64,000 nucleotides of DNA from an uncultured Eubacteriales bacterium (GTDB lineage: Bacteria; Bacillota; Clostridia; Christensenellales; Aristaeellaceae), in the NCBI GenBank assembly GCA_902789365.1, contig CADANQ010000001.1, positions 1-64,000 of the forward strand. The letters are read 5' to 3'. Each line of letters begins with the position of its first letter. Position 1 is the stretch's first letter. The position numbers and the translations under genes were made by a program. Positions 33,903 through 44,158 of the stretch are shown piece by piece. The notes under the pieces were generated by a model. The model did not search any database, was not told the origin of the DNA, and saw only the letters and a program-made list of their open reading frames with translations.

Positions 33903-34852
<950 letters not shown>

Positions 34853-34856
<4 letters not shown>

Positions 34857-35563
34857 GAACCATCTATGCCAGGGAATTGCAGGGCTATTTTTTCACGCCC
34901 ATCGGATACGTTTTTATCGGCATTTTCCTTTTGCTGTCCTCGGTCTTTTTCGGTGTCGGGAACCTGACGGAAAGAAGCGGGAACATTCTTTACCTCCTTC
35001 GGAACATGAGCTACCTCTGGATGCTTCTGTGCCCCGTGCTCACCATGAAGCTGGTGGCGGGCGAGAGGCAGTCCCATACGGATCAATTGCTTTATTCCAG
35101 TCCATGTTCCCTGTCCGGCGTCATCACGGGGAAGTTTTTCGCCGCGTGCACGGTTCTTCTGACAGCCATCATCCTTTCCTTTGTCTATCCCGCACTCGTC
35201 GCCGTTTACGGAAAGCTGTACCTGGTTGAGACGCTCGTGGGCTATCTCGGATTCTTCCTGACGGGCTGCACCTTCATCGCGCTGGACATTTTCGTTTCCT
35301 GCTTTGCAAGGTCGGTCGTCACTTCGGCGATCATGTGCTTTGGTGTCAATCTGCTTGTCTGGTTTTTTGATGTGATCGCCCTTGCCGCCAAGGGAACCGT
35401 TATCGCCGACTTTTTCGTTTTTCTCAGCCCTTACCAGCGTTTTACGCCCTTTACCCTGGGCCAGCTCAGTTGGGCCAATCTGCTCTACGGGCTTCTGATC
35501 TGCGCCATCATGATTTTCCTGAGCATCCGGGTCCTGGATGCGCGTCGTTGGAGCGAGGCGTGA
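34853..35563 (+). CDS. ABC-2 type permease (GldF-like)
   Basis: 236 residues with six hydrophobic segments; an ABC-2 family permease. It opens MRTIYARELQGYFFTPIGYVF, the usual amphipathic start of GldF-like proteins, and contains the coupling segment MKLVAGERQSHTDQLLYSSP. It is joined to the ATPase gene by an ATGA overlap and is followed after 4 bases by the GldG-like gene. The substrate is unknown. Confidence 0.88.
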
Positions 35564-35567
35564 CCGA

Positions 35568-37031
35568 ATGAAGAACAACAGACTGCGTTCCCTTTTTTCC
35601 GACAGAAAATTCAGGAGCGGCGCCCTGTCCGCGGCGCTTTCCCTGCTGGTGGTATTCAGCCTGCTCGCGGCGGTTTTTGTTATGGACACCGTGGAAAAGA
35701 AATACGCCCTGCAGGCGGATTATTCCTATAACGGCGCCACCACCCAAAGCCGGATCACAACGGAGATTCTTTCCTCGCTGACCCACAATGTCCATGTTTA
35801 CGTCGTCTCCTCCCTGGGAAATCAGAACAACACCATTCTTTCCCTCCTGGACAGATACAAAACCGTCTCTGACCACTTTACCTACAGCGAAGAGTCCCTT
35901 GCCAGGTCCCCCTATCTTCTGACCATGTTCGCCGGCAGCGTCGGAGACGACCAGGTTTCCAGCGACTGCATCATCGTCTACTGTCAGGATACCGGCCGGG
36001 CCCGGGTCCTGAAAAGCGGGGATTTCCCCGTATACGAATATTCCACCGAGACCGGATATTATATCCAGACCGGCTACAACTATGAAAAACCCCTCACCGA
36101 GGCCGTCGTTTACGTGTCCCAGGATAACCCGCTGACCGTCCAGTTCCTGACCGGGCATAACGAATTGAGCGGTGAAAACATAACCAACCTCGAAGCCATC
36201 CTCTCCGGGGCCAATTACTATATCCGTCAGGTCAATCTGCTGAACGGGGACACGCTGGACCCGGCCAATCCGCTGATGATTATCTGTCCGAAGCTGGATT
36301 TCAGTTCCAGGGAGCTGTCCCTCCTGACGGAATTCGCGGAAGACGGCGGAAAATTCATGATTCTTTCCGATTATGCCGATCCGCTGGACCTCAGCAATTT
36401 CAATTCGCTTTTGCTGGAATACGGCGTCGGTTTTTTCCCGGGGCTGGTCATGGCGGAAAGCGCTGAACGGTCGGGATATTACGACGATCTCCAGGCCTTC
36501 CTTCTCCCGTACATGCAGCCCTCCGAGCTGACGGATCCGCTGATCGAAACCAACAAGGACATTCTGATCATGCCGGGCACGCGGGCGCTGCGCATGCCGC
36601 AGGTCACGGACACCTCCCTGACCGTCGACCCTCTCCTGATTTCCGGAAAAGCGTACATCCGCGATTATACGTCCTCCGCCCCCGACAGCGCCGAAAAGCA
36701 GCCGACCGACGAAGAAGGGTATTTTGCCCTCGGCACGCTCTCCACAAGGCTGACCGGCAGGGGAAATGTTTCAAAGGCCGTGATCATCGGGAATCACCTG
36801 ATGTTTACCGACTACTGGGTGGAAAGCAACACCTACGCCGCTGATTTCCTGCTGCGCTCGCTTCAGTTCCTTCAGGGAGACGCCCCCGTCAGGCTGGATA
36901 TCTCATCAAAAGCCAACCGGGAACCGCTGGTCATGGGTTCACGCCTGCCCGCCATCCTGGTGATTTCTCTTCTTCCCCTTTTAGTCCTGGCCGTCGCCCT
37001 CTTTGTTCTTCTGCCGAGGAAACATCGCTGA
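35568..37031 (+). CDS. GldG-like ABC auxiliary protein
   Basis: 487 residues from the ATG at 35568; an earlier in-frame ATG lies inside the permease gene. One N-terminal helix (about 17-40, ALSAALSLLVVFSLLAAVFVM), a large external domain, and a C-terminal helix (about 460-482) ending RKHR. The external region carries the ABC_transp_aux pattern: QVNLLNGDTLDPANPLMIICPKLDFSSRELSLLTEFAEDGGKFMILSDYADP (read in parts) matches the GldG/IFT52-like domain. It is the third gene of the cluster, with very short spacing on both sides. GldG-type proteins are thought to work with the GldA/F transporter; no enzymatic role is known. Confidence 0.85.
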   Translation: MKNNRLRSLFSDRKFRSGALSAALSLLVVFSLLAAVFVMDTVEKKYALQADYSYNGATTQSRITTEILSSLTHNVHVYVVSSLGNQNNTILSLLDRYKTVSDHFTYSEESLARSPYLLTMFAGSVGDDQVSSDCIIVYCQDTGRARVLKSGDFPVYEYSTETGYYIQTGYNYEKPLTEAVVYVSQDNPLTVQFLTGHNELSGENITNLEAILSGANYYIRQVNLLNGDTLDPANPLMIICPKLDFSSRELSLLTEFAEDGGKFMILSDYADPLDLSNFNSLLLEYGVGFFPGLVMAESAERSGYYDDLQAFLLPYMQPSELTDPLIETNKDILIMPGTRALRMPQVTDTSLTVDPLLISGKAYIRDYTSSAPDSAEKQPTDEEGYFALGTLSTRLTGRGNVSKAVIIGNHLMFTDYWVESNTYAADFLLRSLQFLQGDAPVRLDISSKANREPLVMGSRLPAILVISLLPLLVLAVALFVLLPRKHR

Positions 37032-37033
37032 CC

Positions 37034-38500
37034 ATGAAACAGGTACGGAAAAAGCAAAGCCGGATTATTCGTCCCCGCACGGTCCTGATCCTTGCCGCCG
37101 TCGCGGCGCTGATCATGGGGGCCGCGGTTTTTTTTGTACTGCGCGAAAACACGCAGGATTCCCCTCCCCCGGTCCATACGGCGTCGGAATATGTCACCGT
37201 CCTCGGGACCTATACCCCGGACGATATCGCGTCGGTCACGATAACGTCTCCCGGCGGGGAAGCGTATACCCTCCTTTCGCGGGACGGGACCCTGGTTTAC
37301 GCGGAGGATCCGTCCTTTCCGCTCCGCCCGGGCATCACGGAACTGGTTATAGCCAATGTCTGCGCGGTGCGCGGCGAATACACCGTTCTTGATACGGCGG
37401 AGCACCCGGTAAAGCTTTCGGATTTCGGCCTGGACCCCTCAAGATGCGTATGTTCCTTCCGGCTGACGGACGGAACCGAAAATACCATCCGGATCGGAAA
37501 CCAGATCGCGGGAGGGGATATCCCCTACTATTATTTTATGTGGAACGACGACAGCAGGATCTTTGCCGGCGGAACGGACATGTACTCCGCCTTCAGTTAT
37601 GACCGCAGCTTTCTCCATACGGTAACTCAGCCCTCGGTCAACACGGATATCCTGGATGCCGTTGAAATCACGGGACAGAATACCCTTTCCCTCCGGTATA
37701 CGGATATCGGCTGGCAGATCGACGCCCCTTTTTCCTATCCCGCCGATCCGTCTCTCATGACGGGATATCTCACAAACCTGTCGCACGTCCTTTTTTCCCG
37801 GTATATATGCCCAGCGGAGGAAGCGGACCTTGAAGCCCTGGGGCTGAAGGACCCGCTGCTTACGCTGACGCTCACCGAAGCCGAGAGCGTCCTGACCGTG
37901 CCCGATGCCTCCGGCAGTCTCCATACCTGGCCCGTCCCGGAGGCCCGTTACGTGTTTCGTTTCGGAGCGGATTATGACGAATACAACAGATATGTGGAAT
38001 ATGACGGCGTTGTTTATACCGCCACACGCTATCTGACCGATTTCCTGTTCAGTGTCGGGGCGAAGGAGCTTTGTCTCTCCTCCCCGTTCCGCCTGGACAT
38101 TTATCAGCTGACCGCCCTGGAAGCCGTCTCCCCTTCCGTCCGGGTCCGGTACGATATCATCCTGACAGAACAGGTCGGGCGCAACGGCGCCCTGATTACG
38201 GACGAATTCGGAAATACGCTTTTCGACTGCGCCGTCCTCAGAAACGGCGAGGAGACGGATACGGACACGTTCCTTGCATGGTATGCGGCCGGCCCGCGCC
38301 AGGTCAGCCCCTCAGGTGTTTTTACCGGTTCTTCACCGCTGGAAGGCGAGCCGGCGGCATCCTTTACCCTGTTCGGTGAAAAAAGCAAAAGGACCGTTTT
38401 CTTTTACAAAAGCGGCCTTCAGTATCTGATGTATGTGGACGGCACCTGCCTGTTTTATATTTCTTCCCAGGTCTTTGAGCAGCTGTTTCCCCTGCCGTAA
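37034..38500 (+). CDS. DUF4340 domain protein
   Basis: 488 residues. A basic start, one membrane helix (about 15-37, VLILAAVAALIMGAAVFFVL), and a large external part made of repeated DUF4340-like units: DDIASVTITSPGGEAYTLLSRDG, then LSDFGLDPSRCVCSFRLTDGTENTIRIGNQIAGG and a second copy from about 220 (DAVEITGQNTLSLRYTDIGWQIDAPF). DUF4340 proteins regularly follow GldG-like genes. It begins two bases after its neighbour's stop codon. Probably an envelope component of the same ABC complex; role unknown. Confidence 0.85.
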   Translation: MKQVRKKQSRIIRPRTVLILAAVAALIMGAAVFFVLRENTQDSPPPVHTASEYVTVLGTYTPDDIASVTITSPGGEAYTLLSRDGTLVYAEDPSFPLRPGITELVIANVCAVRGEYTVLDTAEHPVKLSDFGLDPSRCVCSFRLTDGTENTIRIGNQIAGGDIPYYYFMWNDDSRIFAGGTDMYSAFSYDRSFLHTVTQPSVNTDILDAVEITGQNTLSLRYTDIGWQIDAPFSYPADPSLMTGYLTNLSHVLFSRYICPAEEADLEALGLKDPLLTLTLTEAESVLTVPDASGSLHTWPVPEARYVFRFGADYDEYNRYVEYDGVVYTATRYLTDFLFSVGAKELCLSSPFRLDIYQLTALEAVSPSVRVRYDIILTEQVGRNGALITDEFGNTLFDCAVLRNGEETDTDTFLAWYAAGPRQVSPSGVFTGSSPLEGEPAASFTLFGEKSKRTVFFYKSGLQYLMYVDGTCLFYISSQVFEQLFPLP

Positions 38501-38535
38501 GGCACGGGCCGTTTCCCCGCAAAAGAGGCGCGGCG

Positions 38536-39363
38536 CTATGCGCGAAAAGGGTCCAGGGCGAACCTGCGGATGGCCTGCGCCACCCCGCCGGACGCGTTGT
38601 CGGCCGTGACATGGCCGGCCATGGCGCGGACCTCCGCGGCGGCGTTTCCCATGGCGACGCCGACCCCGGCCGCCCGGATCATCTCCAGGTCGTTCATTTC
38701 ATCGCCTATGCACATCACCCGGTCCATCCCGATCCCGTAGTGTCCGCATAAAACCGAAATTCCCCGCGCCTTGTTCACATGGGCGGGCATAATTTCGATA
38801 TTTCGCCGTCCGGACCGGGTGATGGAAATTCCCGGAATCCCTTTCAGTATTTCCATGATTCTCCCGGGCTGCTCCATTTCGCACAGAAAATATTTATAGG
38901 TCATTCCCTCCCGCGCAAAGGAACGGAGTTCATCCAGCCCGTGCGCAAAGCGGTGGCCCATTTTTCTCATTCTTTCCCCGTATTTTTCTTCGCTGTGATG
39001 GGGAAAATCTTTTTCGCTGGTGCAGATGGTCTTATCCCCCAGGAGAACAAATTTCAGCTTTTCTCCCGCCAGCGTATCGCAGATCCTCACCGAGAGCGTC
39101 CGGTCCATGGGGAAAGAAGCAAGGACCTCCCCCTTTTCGTCAATGACCAGCCCCCCGTTGAGAGCGCAGGCGGGGCAAACCAGGCCGGCGTCCCGCAGCA
39201 TCAGGATCACGTTTCCCTCCGCCCGTCCCGACGCGATGGCGCAGACGACGCCCTCTTCCTGGGCCTTACGCACCGCGTCCGCGTCCGTTTCGGAAATGCG
39301 GCCGCCGGGTCCCAGGAGCGTTCCGTCCAGGTCCATGCAGACCAAACCTATTTTTCCGGTCAT
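38536..39363 (-). CDS. Cof-type HAD family phosphatase
   Basis: 275 residues, HAD-IIB. Motif I is CMDLDGTLL (nucleophile and acid aspartates at about 10 and 12), motif II is IASGR, the motif III lysine lies in the NKARGISVL segment, and motif IV is GDEMNDLEMIRAAG. A cap domain of the Cof type lies between. Such enzymes dephosphorylate sugar phosphates, nucleotides or vitamin precursors; the substrate cannot be read from the sequence. It follows the pseudouridine synthase gene by 57 bases and has AGGAAA before its ATG. Confidence 0.9.
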   Translation of the reverse strand: MTGKIGLVCMDLDGTLLGPGGRISETDADAVRKAQEEGVVCAIASGRAEGNVILMLRDAGLVCPACALNGGLVIDEKGEVLASFPMDRTLSVRICDTLAGEKLKFVLLGDKTICTSEKDFPHHSEEKYGERMRKMGHRFAHGLDELRSFAREGMTYKYFLCEMEQPGRIMEILKGIPGISITRSGRRNIEIMPAHVNKARGISVLCGHYGIGMDRVMCIGDEMNDLEMIRAAGVGVAMGNAAAEVRAMAGHVTADNASGGVAQAIRRFALDPFRA

Positions 39364-39420
39364 TTGATTTCCTTCTCCGGGCCTTCGCTCCCGGTATCCT
39401 GAAAAATCGGCGTACGCTTT

Positions 39421-40278
39421 TCAAAACGGCGCGGCCACGGTAAACTCCCGCCCGTCCAGGTATCTCAGCGGCGACTCCGGACCGAACCGGAGCGTCAGGG
39501 ATACCGCGCACAGCTTCAGGCTGCCCACGGATCCGTTCCTCCGGCTGAATTCCCTGTCGCCGTAAATATCGTCGCCCAGGATGGGATGCCCAAGGTAAGC
39601 CAGATGCGCGCGGATCTGGTGGGTCCTGCCCGTCAGAAGCCGTACCCGCAGCCTGCTGATCTCCCCCCGCATCGAAAGGGTACGGTACGAGGTTCTGATC
39701 TCCCTGGCACCGGGCGTACGATGGGATATCACCCGGACCCTGCCGCGTTCCGCGTCCTTGATCAGATACGCTTGGCACAATGCTTCCTTCGGCCGCATCT
39801 CTCCTTTGACAAGGCATTCGTATTCCTTTGTAACGTCGCGGCTTTTGAAGGATTCCGTTATTTCCCGTTCTGTTTCGTCATCCCTGGCGATCACCAGCAG
39901 CCCGGACGTCCTGGTATCCAGGCGGTGGCACAGCCGGGGCAGGCAGTTTTCGCCGCAGTGCGCCTGTGCCAGCGTCAGCACCGTCATACCGCAGTACTCG
40001 TCCATGACGCACAGCCCGGCGGGCTTGTTGATCACAAGCACCCGTTCGTCCTCATAGACCACCGGCAGCGGCGCCTCCGCAGCCGAATAGACTTCCATCA
40101 GGGCGCCGGCGACGACATGATCCTCCGGGGAAATCCTGACGCCGTTCATTTTTACGTCCCTTGAACGAAAAGCGTTTTTCAGGGCGGATTCGGGGATCAG
40201 CGGAAGACTGCGCCTAAGATAGTTCAGCGCCTTTGTCCCGGGCTGAACGGAACCTGTTTCCCATCTGTAGACATTCAT
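39421..40278 (-). CDS. RluA family pseudouridine synthase
   Basis: 285 residues. An S4-like N-terminal segment (about 15-65, LRRSLPLIPESALKNAFRSRDVKMNGVRI) precedes the catalytic domain with HRLDTRTSGLLVI, in which D121 is the catalytic aspartate. TGRTHQIRAHLAYLGHPILGDDIYGD is the second conserved block. It converts uridine to pseudouridine in rRNA or tRNA; the exact site is unknown. Its ATG directly follows the TGA of the upstream gene with no ribosome site, so translation is probably coupled. Confidence 0.9.
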   Translation of the reverse strand: MNVYRWETGSVQPGTKALNYLRRSLPLIPESALKNAFRSRDVKMNGVRISPEDHVVAGALMEVYSAAEAPLPVVYEDERVLVINKPAGLCVMDEYCGMTVLTLAQAHCGENCLPRLCHRLDTRTSGLLVIARDDETEREITESFKSRDVTKEYECLVKGEMRPKEALCQAYLIKDAERGRVRVISHRTPGAREIRTSYRTLSMRGEISRLRVRLLTGRTHQIRAHLAYLGHPILGDDIYGDREFSRRNGSVGSLKLCAVSLTLRFGPESPLRYLDGREFTVAAPF

Positions 40279-41316
40279 TCAGTTTCGTACCGAGGACAGG
40301 CACCCGGTCCACAGGACCGCTTCCTGCCGCACCCTTTCCAGCGCGTCGATCATTCGTCCGGACGGCATGACAGCCAGGAAGCTCTTCATAATCCGGGTCA
40401 TATCCTTCAGTCCCGCCCCCTGCTTGGCCATGAAGCGCAGATCATCCACCGCCTCGTTCAGGTCGCTTTCCGGACGAATGCCCCCCGCAAGGACCCCCTT
40501 AAGGCAGGTGACCGACGGCACCTCCTCCGGAAGGATCCCTCCCATGCCGCCGAGCATGTTTTCAAAGCTGATCTCCGCGGACGCGAAGCCTGGGATCCCG
40601 TCCGCGGCAAGAATCTTTTCCGGATGCGCCAGAGCCGGATGCGGCAGGAAAAGCTGTCCGTCGCCGGTGTACATGTAATCGAATTCCGCCATGATAAAAC
40701 GCTCCGTCAGTTTTTTGTCAAATACAATCCCCTTTTTTTTGCTTTCGGCGGCGAACTGGTCCACCAGAGGGCACGGAAAAACAAAACCGTAAATATATCG
40801 AATGGAGTGGAGCATCGCTCCCAGGCGGAAGAGGGCGTCCCTGGATGGAAGATATCTTTCGTTTTTCATTCCTTCAAGGATGATTTTCCTCATTTCGGGA
40901 GCCACCGTCATCACCGGCGTATCGTCGTTGGAAAAACTGACGGAACACCACATGCGTCTGAGCAGGGATTCCAGGGCGGGCATCTGTTCCCACTCGTCCA
41001 CCGCGGCACTCCAGCCGCCCGCAATCGCTTTTTTGATCAGCTCATCCTCGCCCCGTCCCAGGCACATGACTTCGTCAGGGGCCCGGGACAGAACCTTTGC
41101 CCTCAGCTCTTCGATGCCGCCCGCAAGGGCACGTTCCCGGATATCGTAGGATCTCTGCCGGATCATGGCGTATTCCACGGGCCCGAGATCGTCAAACAGG
41201 CCTCTGGTTCCCCAGGATAACACCCTGTCCCGGCAGGCGTTCATCTGCTTTTCTTCTATAACGGATTTCAGGTGGTCTTCCCACGCGCCCGATGCGCAGT
41301 CCGAATATCTGATCAA
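40279..41316 (-). CDS. Unknown 345-residue cytoplasmic protein
   Basis: 345 residues from a TTG at 41316, with GGAG 7 bases upstream. No signal peptide or membrane helix. It is mostly alpha-helical by composition, with a Met- and Arg-rich character: MRKIILEGMKNERYLPSRDALFRLGAML and FIMAEFDYMYTGDGQLFLPHPALAHPEKIL. I do not recognise the family. Its stop codon abuts the start of the RluA-type gene, and the HAD phosphatase follows, so the three form one operon. The position next to an RNA-modification gene gives only a weak hint at function. Confidence 0.75.
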   Translation of the reverse strand: MIRYSDCASGAWEDHLKSVIEEKQMNACRDRVLSWGTRGLFDDLGPVEYAMIRQRSYDIRERALAGGIEELRAKVLSRAPDEVMCLGRGEDELIKKAIAGGWSAAVDEWEQMPALESLLRRMWCSVSFSNDDTPVMTVAPEMRKIILEGMKNERYLPSRDALFRLGAMLHSIRYIYGFVFPCPLVDQFAAESKKKGIVFDKKLTERFIMAEFDYMYTGDGQLFLPHPALAHPEKILAADGIPGFASAEISFENMLGGMGGILPEEVPSVTCLKGVLAGGIRPESDLNEAVDDLRFMAKQGAGLKDMTRIMKSFLAVMPSGRMIDALERVRQEAVLWTGCLSSVRN

Positions 41317-41351
41317 TTTTCGATCTCCTTTTCATACGTTTCGCCCCGGGC

Positions 41352-41380
41352 TTGACCCCGGCCGCGCGCCATTTTATAAT
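41352..41380 (+). promoter_or_regulatory. Promoter of recO
   Basis: TTGACC (41352-41357), 17 bases, TATAAT (41375-41380), about 115 bases before the recO start. Confidence 0.75.
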
Positions 41381-41493
41381 ATGATTCGCCCGGTGGGAAC
41401 GCCCGGGCGAAAGGCCGCTTCCCTAACCCGCGGGCGCTGTCCGCAGTCATGAAAACCCTTTGGGGGCCGCCCCACTTCTTTCCGGAGGCCGAA

Positions 41494-42219
41494 ATGCCAA
41501 CGATCAAAACCCAGGCCATCATTCTTAAGAAAACGGACTGGCGGGACAATGACCGCATCCTGACCCTCCTGTCCCCGTCCCATGGGCGGATGGAAGCCCT
41601 GTGCAGGGGCTGCCGCAGGACAAAGTCGCCTCTTTTGGCCGCGAGCGAGAGCTTTGCCCTGGGAGAATACGTCCTGTTCAGCAGCAACGGACATATAACC
41701 GTGACCGGATGCATGCTGGCGGACAGCTTTTATCCCCTGCGCCAGGATTATGATCTGCTGAAATACGCATCGTACATCTTATCCGTATCCGAGATCGTTT
41801 CCAGGGACGGGGAGCCTGCCCTGGAGCTGTTTACCCTGCTCACACGTTCGCTGTCCCGTCTCGCCTATAAAAACATGGAACCGCGCTCCGTTTCGGGCGC
41901 TTACCTTCTTCTGCTGGCCGCGCTGGAGGGCTGGCGGCCGCGCCTCGGCCACTGCGCCATGTGCGGGAAAAGCCTCGAACCGGACAGTCTGCCCCTGTTC
42001 AGCATCGCCGAGGGCGGCGTTGTATGCCGCTCATGCCCGCGTCCGCTTGCCGGAGCCATCCCGGTGTCCCCGCGGGAAATCCGCTGGATGAAGGACGTTC
42101 TTCTTGTGGGAATCGAAAAAACCGCCTGCCCCCCGGAAGACGCGCCGCTCCGTCTTCTGATGTCTTATATCGAAAGCCGTCTCGAGCGACGTCCCCCGGC
42201 CGCAAGGCTGATCCCCTGA
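41494..42219 (+). CDS. recO: DNA repair protein RecO
   Basis: 241 residues from the ATG at 41494 (GGAGG 6 bases upstream; the frame is open 15 codons earlier). RecO helps load RecA with RecF and RecR during gap repair. The N-terminal OB fold begins IKTQAIILKKTDWRDNDRILTLLSPSHGRMEALCRGCRR, the standard RecO opening. The helical C-terminal part has the zinc cysteines CAMCG (about 165-169) and CRSC. The gene is followed by a two-way terminator shared with the convergent membrane protein gene. Confidence 0.92.
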   Translation: MPTIKTQAIILKKTDWRDNDRILTLLSPSHGRMEALCRGCRRTKSPLLAASESFALGEYVLFSSNGHITVTGCMLADSFYPLRQDYDLLKYASYILSVSEIVSRDGEPALELFTLLTRSLSRLAYKNMEPRSVSGAYLLLLAALEGWRPRLGHCAMCGKSLEPDSLPLFSIAEGGVVCRSCPRPLAGAIPVSPREIRWMKDVLLVGIEKTACPPEDAPLRLLMSYIESRLERRPPAARLIP

Positions 42220-42251
42220 TCGATAACCCGAAAACCCTTTCCGACAAAAAT

Positions 42252-42276
42252 CCGCTGCGCAAGGCAGCGGTGTTTT
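42252..42276. terminator. Terminator between recO and the small membrane protein gene
   Basis: CCGCTGC (42252-42258), 5-base loop, GCAGCGG (42264-42270), followed by TGTTTT on the plus strand and ATTTTTG on the minus strand. Confidence 0.7.
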
Positions 42277-42761
42277 CAGTAAAGGCGGTCCCAGGACATT
42301 CTCCGGTGCCTTTCGGTAATCTTCTTCTTCGCCGCGCTGCGGATAACGTACAGGTACGCGTAATCCTTGTCTCCGCTGGGACGTTCCAGCTGGATCCGGT
42401 CAAATTCATAATCCCTGACCGAATCAAGCTGCGGGATATCCAGCGCGAGAACGTTGGCCAGAGCACGGACCCTGTCGCCGCTCAGCAGCTGGTAACCGTT
42501 TTTATTCAGGTCAAATTCCGCGATTCTGGTCCTGGGCCATACGCCGATGACGACGACCCGGTCCCTTTCCACCCGAAGTTCCTCGATATCCTCGCTCCTC
42601 GCCTTTTCAACCACCTGGCGGTATATATCCGCGTACATCCGGCTTCCGCGCATCTTATGCATGGCAAGGATCTGTTTTGAGGTACGCCTTTTTTCAAGAA
42701 CCATCAATACGAGAGCGGCAATCACGCAGAACGCGCAGATTGCCCACAAAATCGTGCTCAT
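42276..42761 (-). CDS. Single-helix membrane protein, unknown function
   Basis: 161 residues from the ATG at 42761, which has GGAGG 11 bases upstream; an in-frame ATG 30 bases earlier has none. An N-terminal membrane helix (about 2-22, STILWAICAFCVIAALVLMVL) is followed by a basic stretch and a soluble domain that should be cytoplasmic. It includes EDIEELRVERDRVVVIGVWPRTRIAEFDLNKNGYQLLS and ends with a very basic AAKKKITERHRRMSWDRLY. I do not recognise the family. Confidence 0.7.
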   Translation of the reverse strand: MSTILWAICAFCVIAALVLMVLEKRRTSKQILAMHKMRGSRMYADIYRQVVEKARSEDIEELRVERDRVVVIGVWPRTRIAEFDLNKNGYQLLSGDRVRALANVLALDIPQLDSVRDYEFDRIQLERPSGDKDYAYLYVIRSAAKKKITERHRRMSWDRLY

Positions 42762-42800
42762 CGGCACAAAAACCTCCGATCGCTGATACATACATGTTGT

Positions 42801-42829
42801 ATCTTATCAAAAGACAGCCACAATTTCAA
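42801..42829 (-). promoter_or_regulatory. Promoter of the small membrane protein gene
   Basis: Minus strand TTGAAA (42829-42824), 17 bases, TAAGAT (42806-42801). Confidence 0.65.
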
Positions 42830-42934
42830 GGAGCGGGTCAATTTGTCCGTAATTTGTAATATTCCCTCAGGTCCGACGGCCCGGCGCTTTCCCGTCGGCG
42901 CGGACCGTTTCGCCCGCGAAATCCGTAAAAAAAC

Positions 42935-42963
42935 TTTTCTTTCCACAGGTTATGTGCTATAAT
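42935..42963 (+). promoter_or_regulatory. Promoter of fba
   Basis: An extended -10 element, TGC-TATAAT (42955-42963), with a weak -35 (TTTTCT at 42935-42940) 17 bases upstream of the -10 box. Confidence 0.7.
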
Positions 42964-42998
42964 CAAGCCAGTCCAATTAATGAAGGAGGTTTTTTCCT

Positions 42999-43964
42999 AT
43001 GCCATTGGTAACCACGAAAGATATGTTCCGCAAGGCTTACGAAGGCGGATACGCCATCGGTGCTTTCAATGTCAACAATATGGAGATCGTCCAGGGCATC
43101 ACCGAAGCCGCCAAAATGGAAAACGCGCCTGTCATCCTGCAGGTCAGCAAGGGCGCCCGCGCTTATGCCAACCATACCTACCTGGTTAAACTGGTCGAAG
43201 CTGCGGTCAAGGAAACCGATCTTCCCATCGTCCTGCATCTTGACCACGGCCCCGATTTCGAGACCTGCAAGAGCTGCATCGACGGCGGTTTCACCTCCGT
43301 CATGATCGACAAGAGCGGTGTCTCCTTTGAAGAAAACATCAAAGAAACCCGCCGCGTGGTCGAATACGCCCACGATCACGGCGTGGTCGTCGAAGCCGAG
43401 CTGGGCACCCTGGCCGGCGTTGAGGACGACGTGAAGGTCTCCGCAGCGGATTCCTCCTACACCCGTCCCGAAGAAGTCGAAGAATTCGTTTCCCGCACCG
43501 GATGCGACTCCCTGGCCATCGCCATCGGCACCTCTCACGGCGCTTATAAGTTCACTCCCGCCCAGTGCACCCGCAACGCGGACGGCGTCCTGGTTCCCCC
43601 GCCCCTGCGCTTTGACGTTCTGGAAGAAGTGTCCAAGCGGCTTCCCGGCTTCCCCATCGTGCTGCACGGCTCCTCCAGCGTTCCGCAGGAATTCGTGAAG
43701 ATCATCAACCAGTACGGCGGCCGGCTGCCCGACGCGGTGGGCATCCCCGAGGAGCAGCTGCGCAAGGCTGCCCGCAGCGCGGTCTGCAAGATCAACATCG
43801 ACTCCGACCTGCGCCTGGCTTTCACCGCCATGATCCGCAAGCACTTTGTCGAGCATCCCGATCACTTCGATCCCCGGCAGTACCTCACCGAAGCGCGCGC
43901 CGCGCTCAGAGACATGGTCCGCCACAAGATTGTGGACGTGCTCGGCTGCAACGGCAAGGCCTGA
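42999..43964 (+). CDS. fba: Class II fructose-1,6-bisphosphate aldolase
   Basis: 321 residues. It cleaves fructose 1,6-bisphosphate to dihydroxyacetone phosphate and glyceraldehyde 3-phosphate, using zinc. The metal-site segment is VLHLDHGPDFETCKSCIDGGFTSVMIDKS. AIAIGTSHGAYKF and PIVLHGSSSVPQEFV give the remaining metal and phosphate contacts, and VCKINIDSDLRLAFTAMIRKH closes the barrel. The longer insert near 185-215 (TRNADGVLVPPPLRF) is a variation seen in some clostridial enzymes. AAGGAGG lies 9 bases before the ATG. Codon use is strongly biased to C-ending codons, as expected for a highly expressed glycolytic enzyme. Own promoter and strong terminator. Confidence 0.94.
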   Translation: MPLVTTKDMFRKAYEGGYAIGAFNVNNMEIVQGITEAAKMENAPVILQVSKGARAYANHTYLVKLVEAAVKETDLPIVLHLDHGPDFETCKSCIDGGFTSVMIDKSGVSFEENIKETRRVVEYAHDHGVVVEAELGTLAGVEDDVKVSAADSSYTRPEEVEEFVSRTGCDSLAIAIGTSHGAYKFTPAQCTRNADGVLVPPPLRFDVLEEVSKRLPGFPIVLHGSSSVPQEFVKIINQYGGRLPDAVGIPEEQLRKAARSAVCKINIDSDLRLAFTAMIRKHFVEHPDHFDPRQYLTEARAALRDMVRHKIVDVLGCNGKA

Positions 43965-43987
43965 TCTGTCCTTATAACAGAGCATAA

Positions 43988-44038
43988 GCCGGCGCTCCGT
44001 CAGCCTCCTTTGAGAGACCCGGAGCGCCGGCCTTTTTT
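43988..44038 (+). terminator. Terminator of fba
   Basis: GCCGGCGCTCCG (43988-43999) pairs with CGGAGCGCCGGC (44020-44031), a perfect 12-pair stem with a 20-base loop, followed by CTTTTTT. Confidence 0.9.
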
Positions 44039-44158
44039 CACCGGCGTCCCGCGGGGCGCCGACGCATCCCGACGGCTATTCAATTAACGGCGCCTGCGTC
44101 CCGAAACACCGGCGCTATACGGGATCTTCCCGAAAACGAACCAATCGGAGGGAACACC

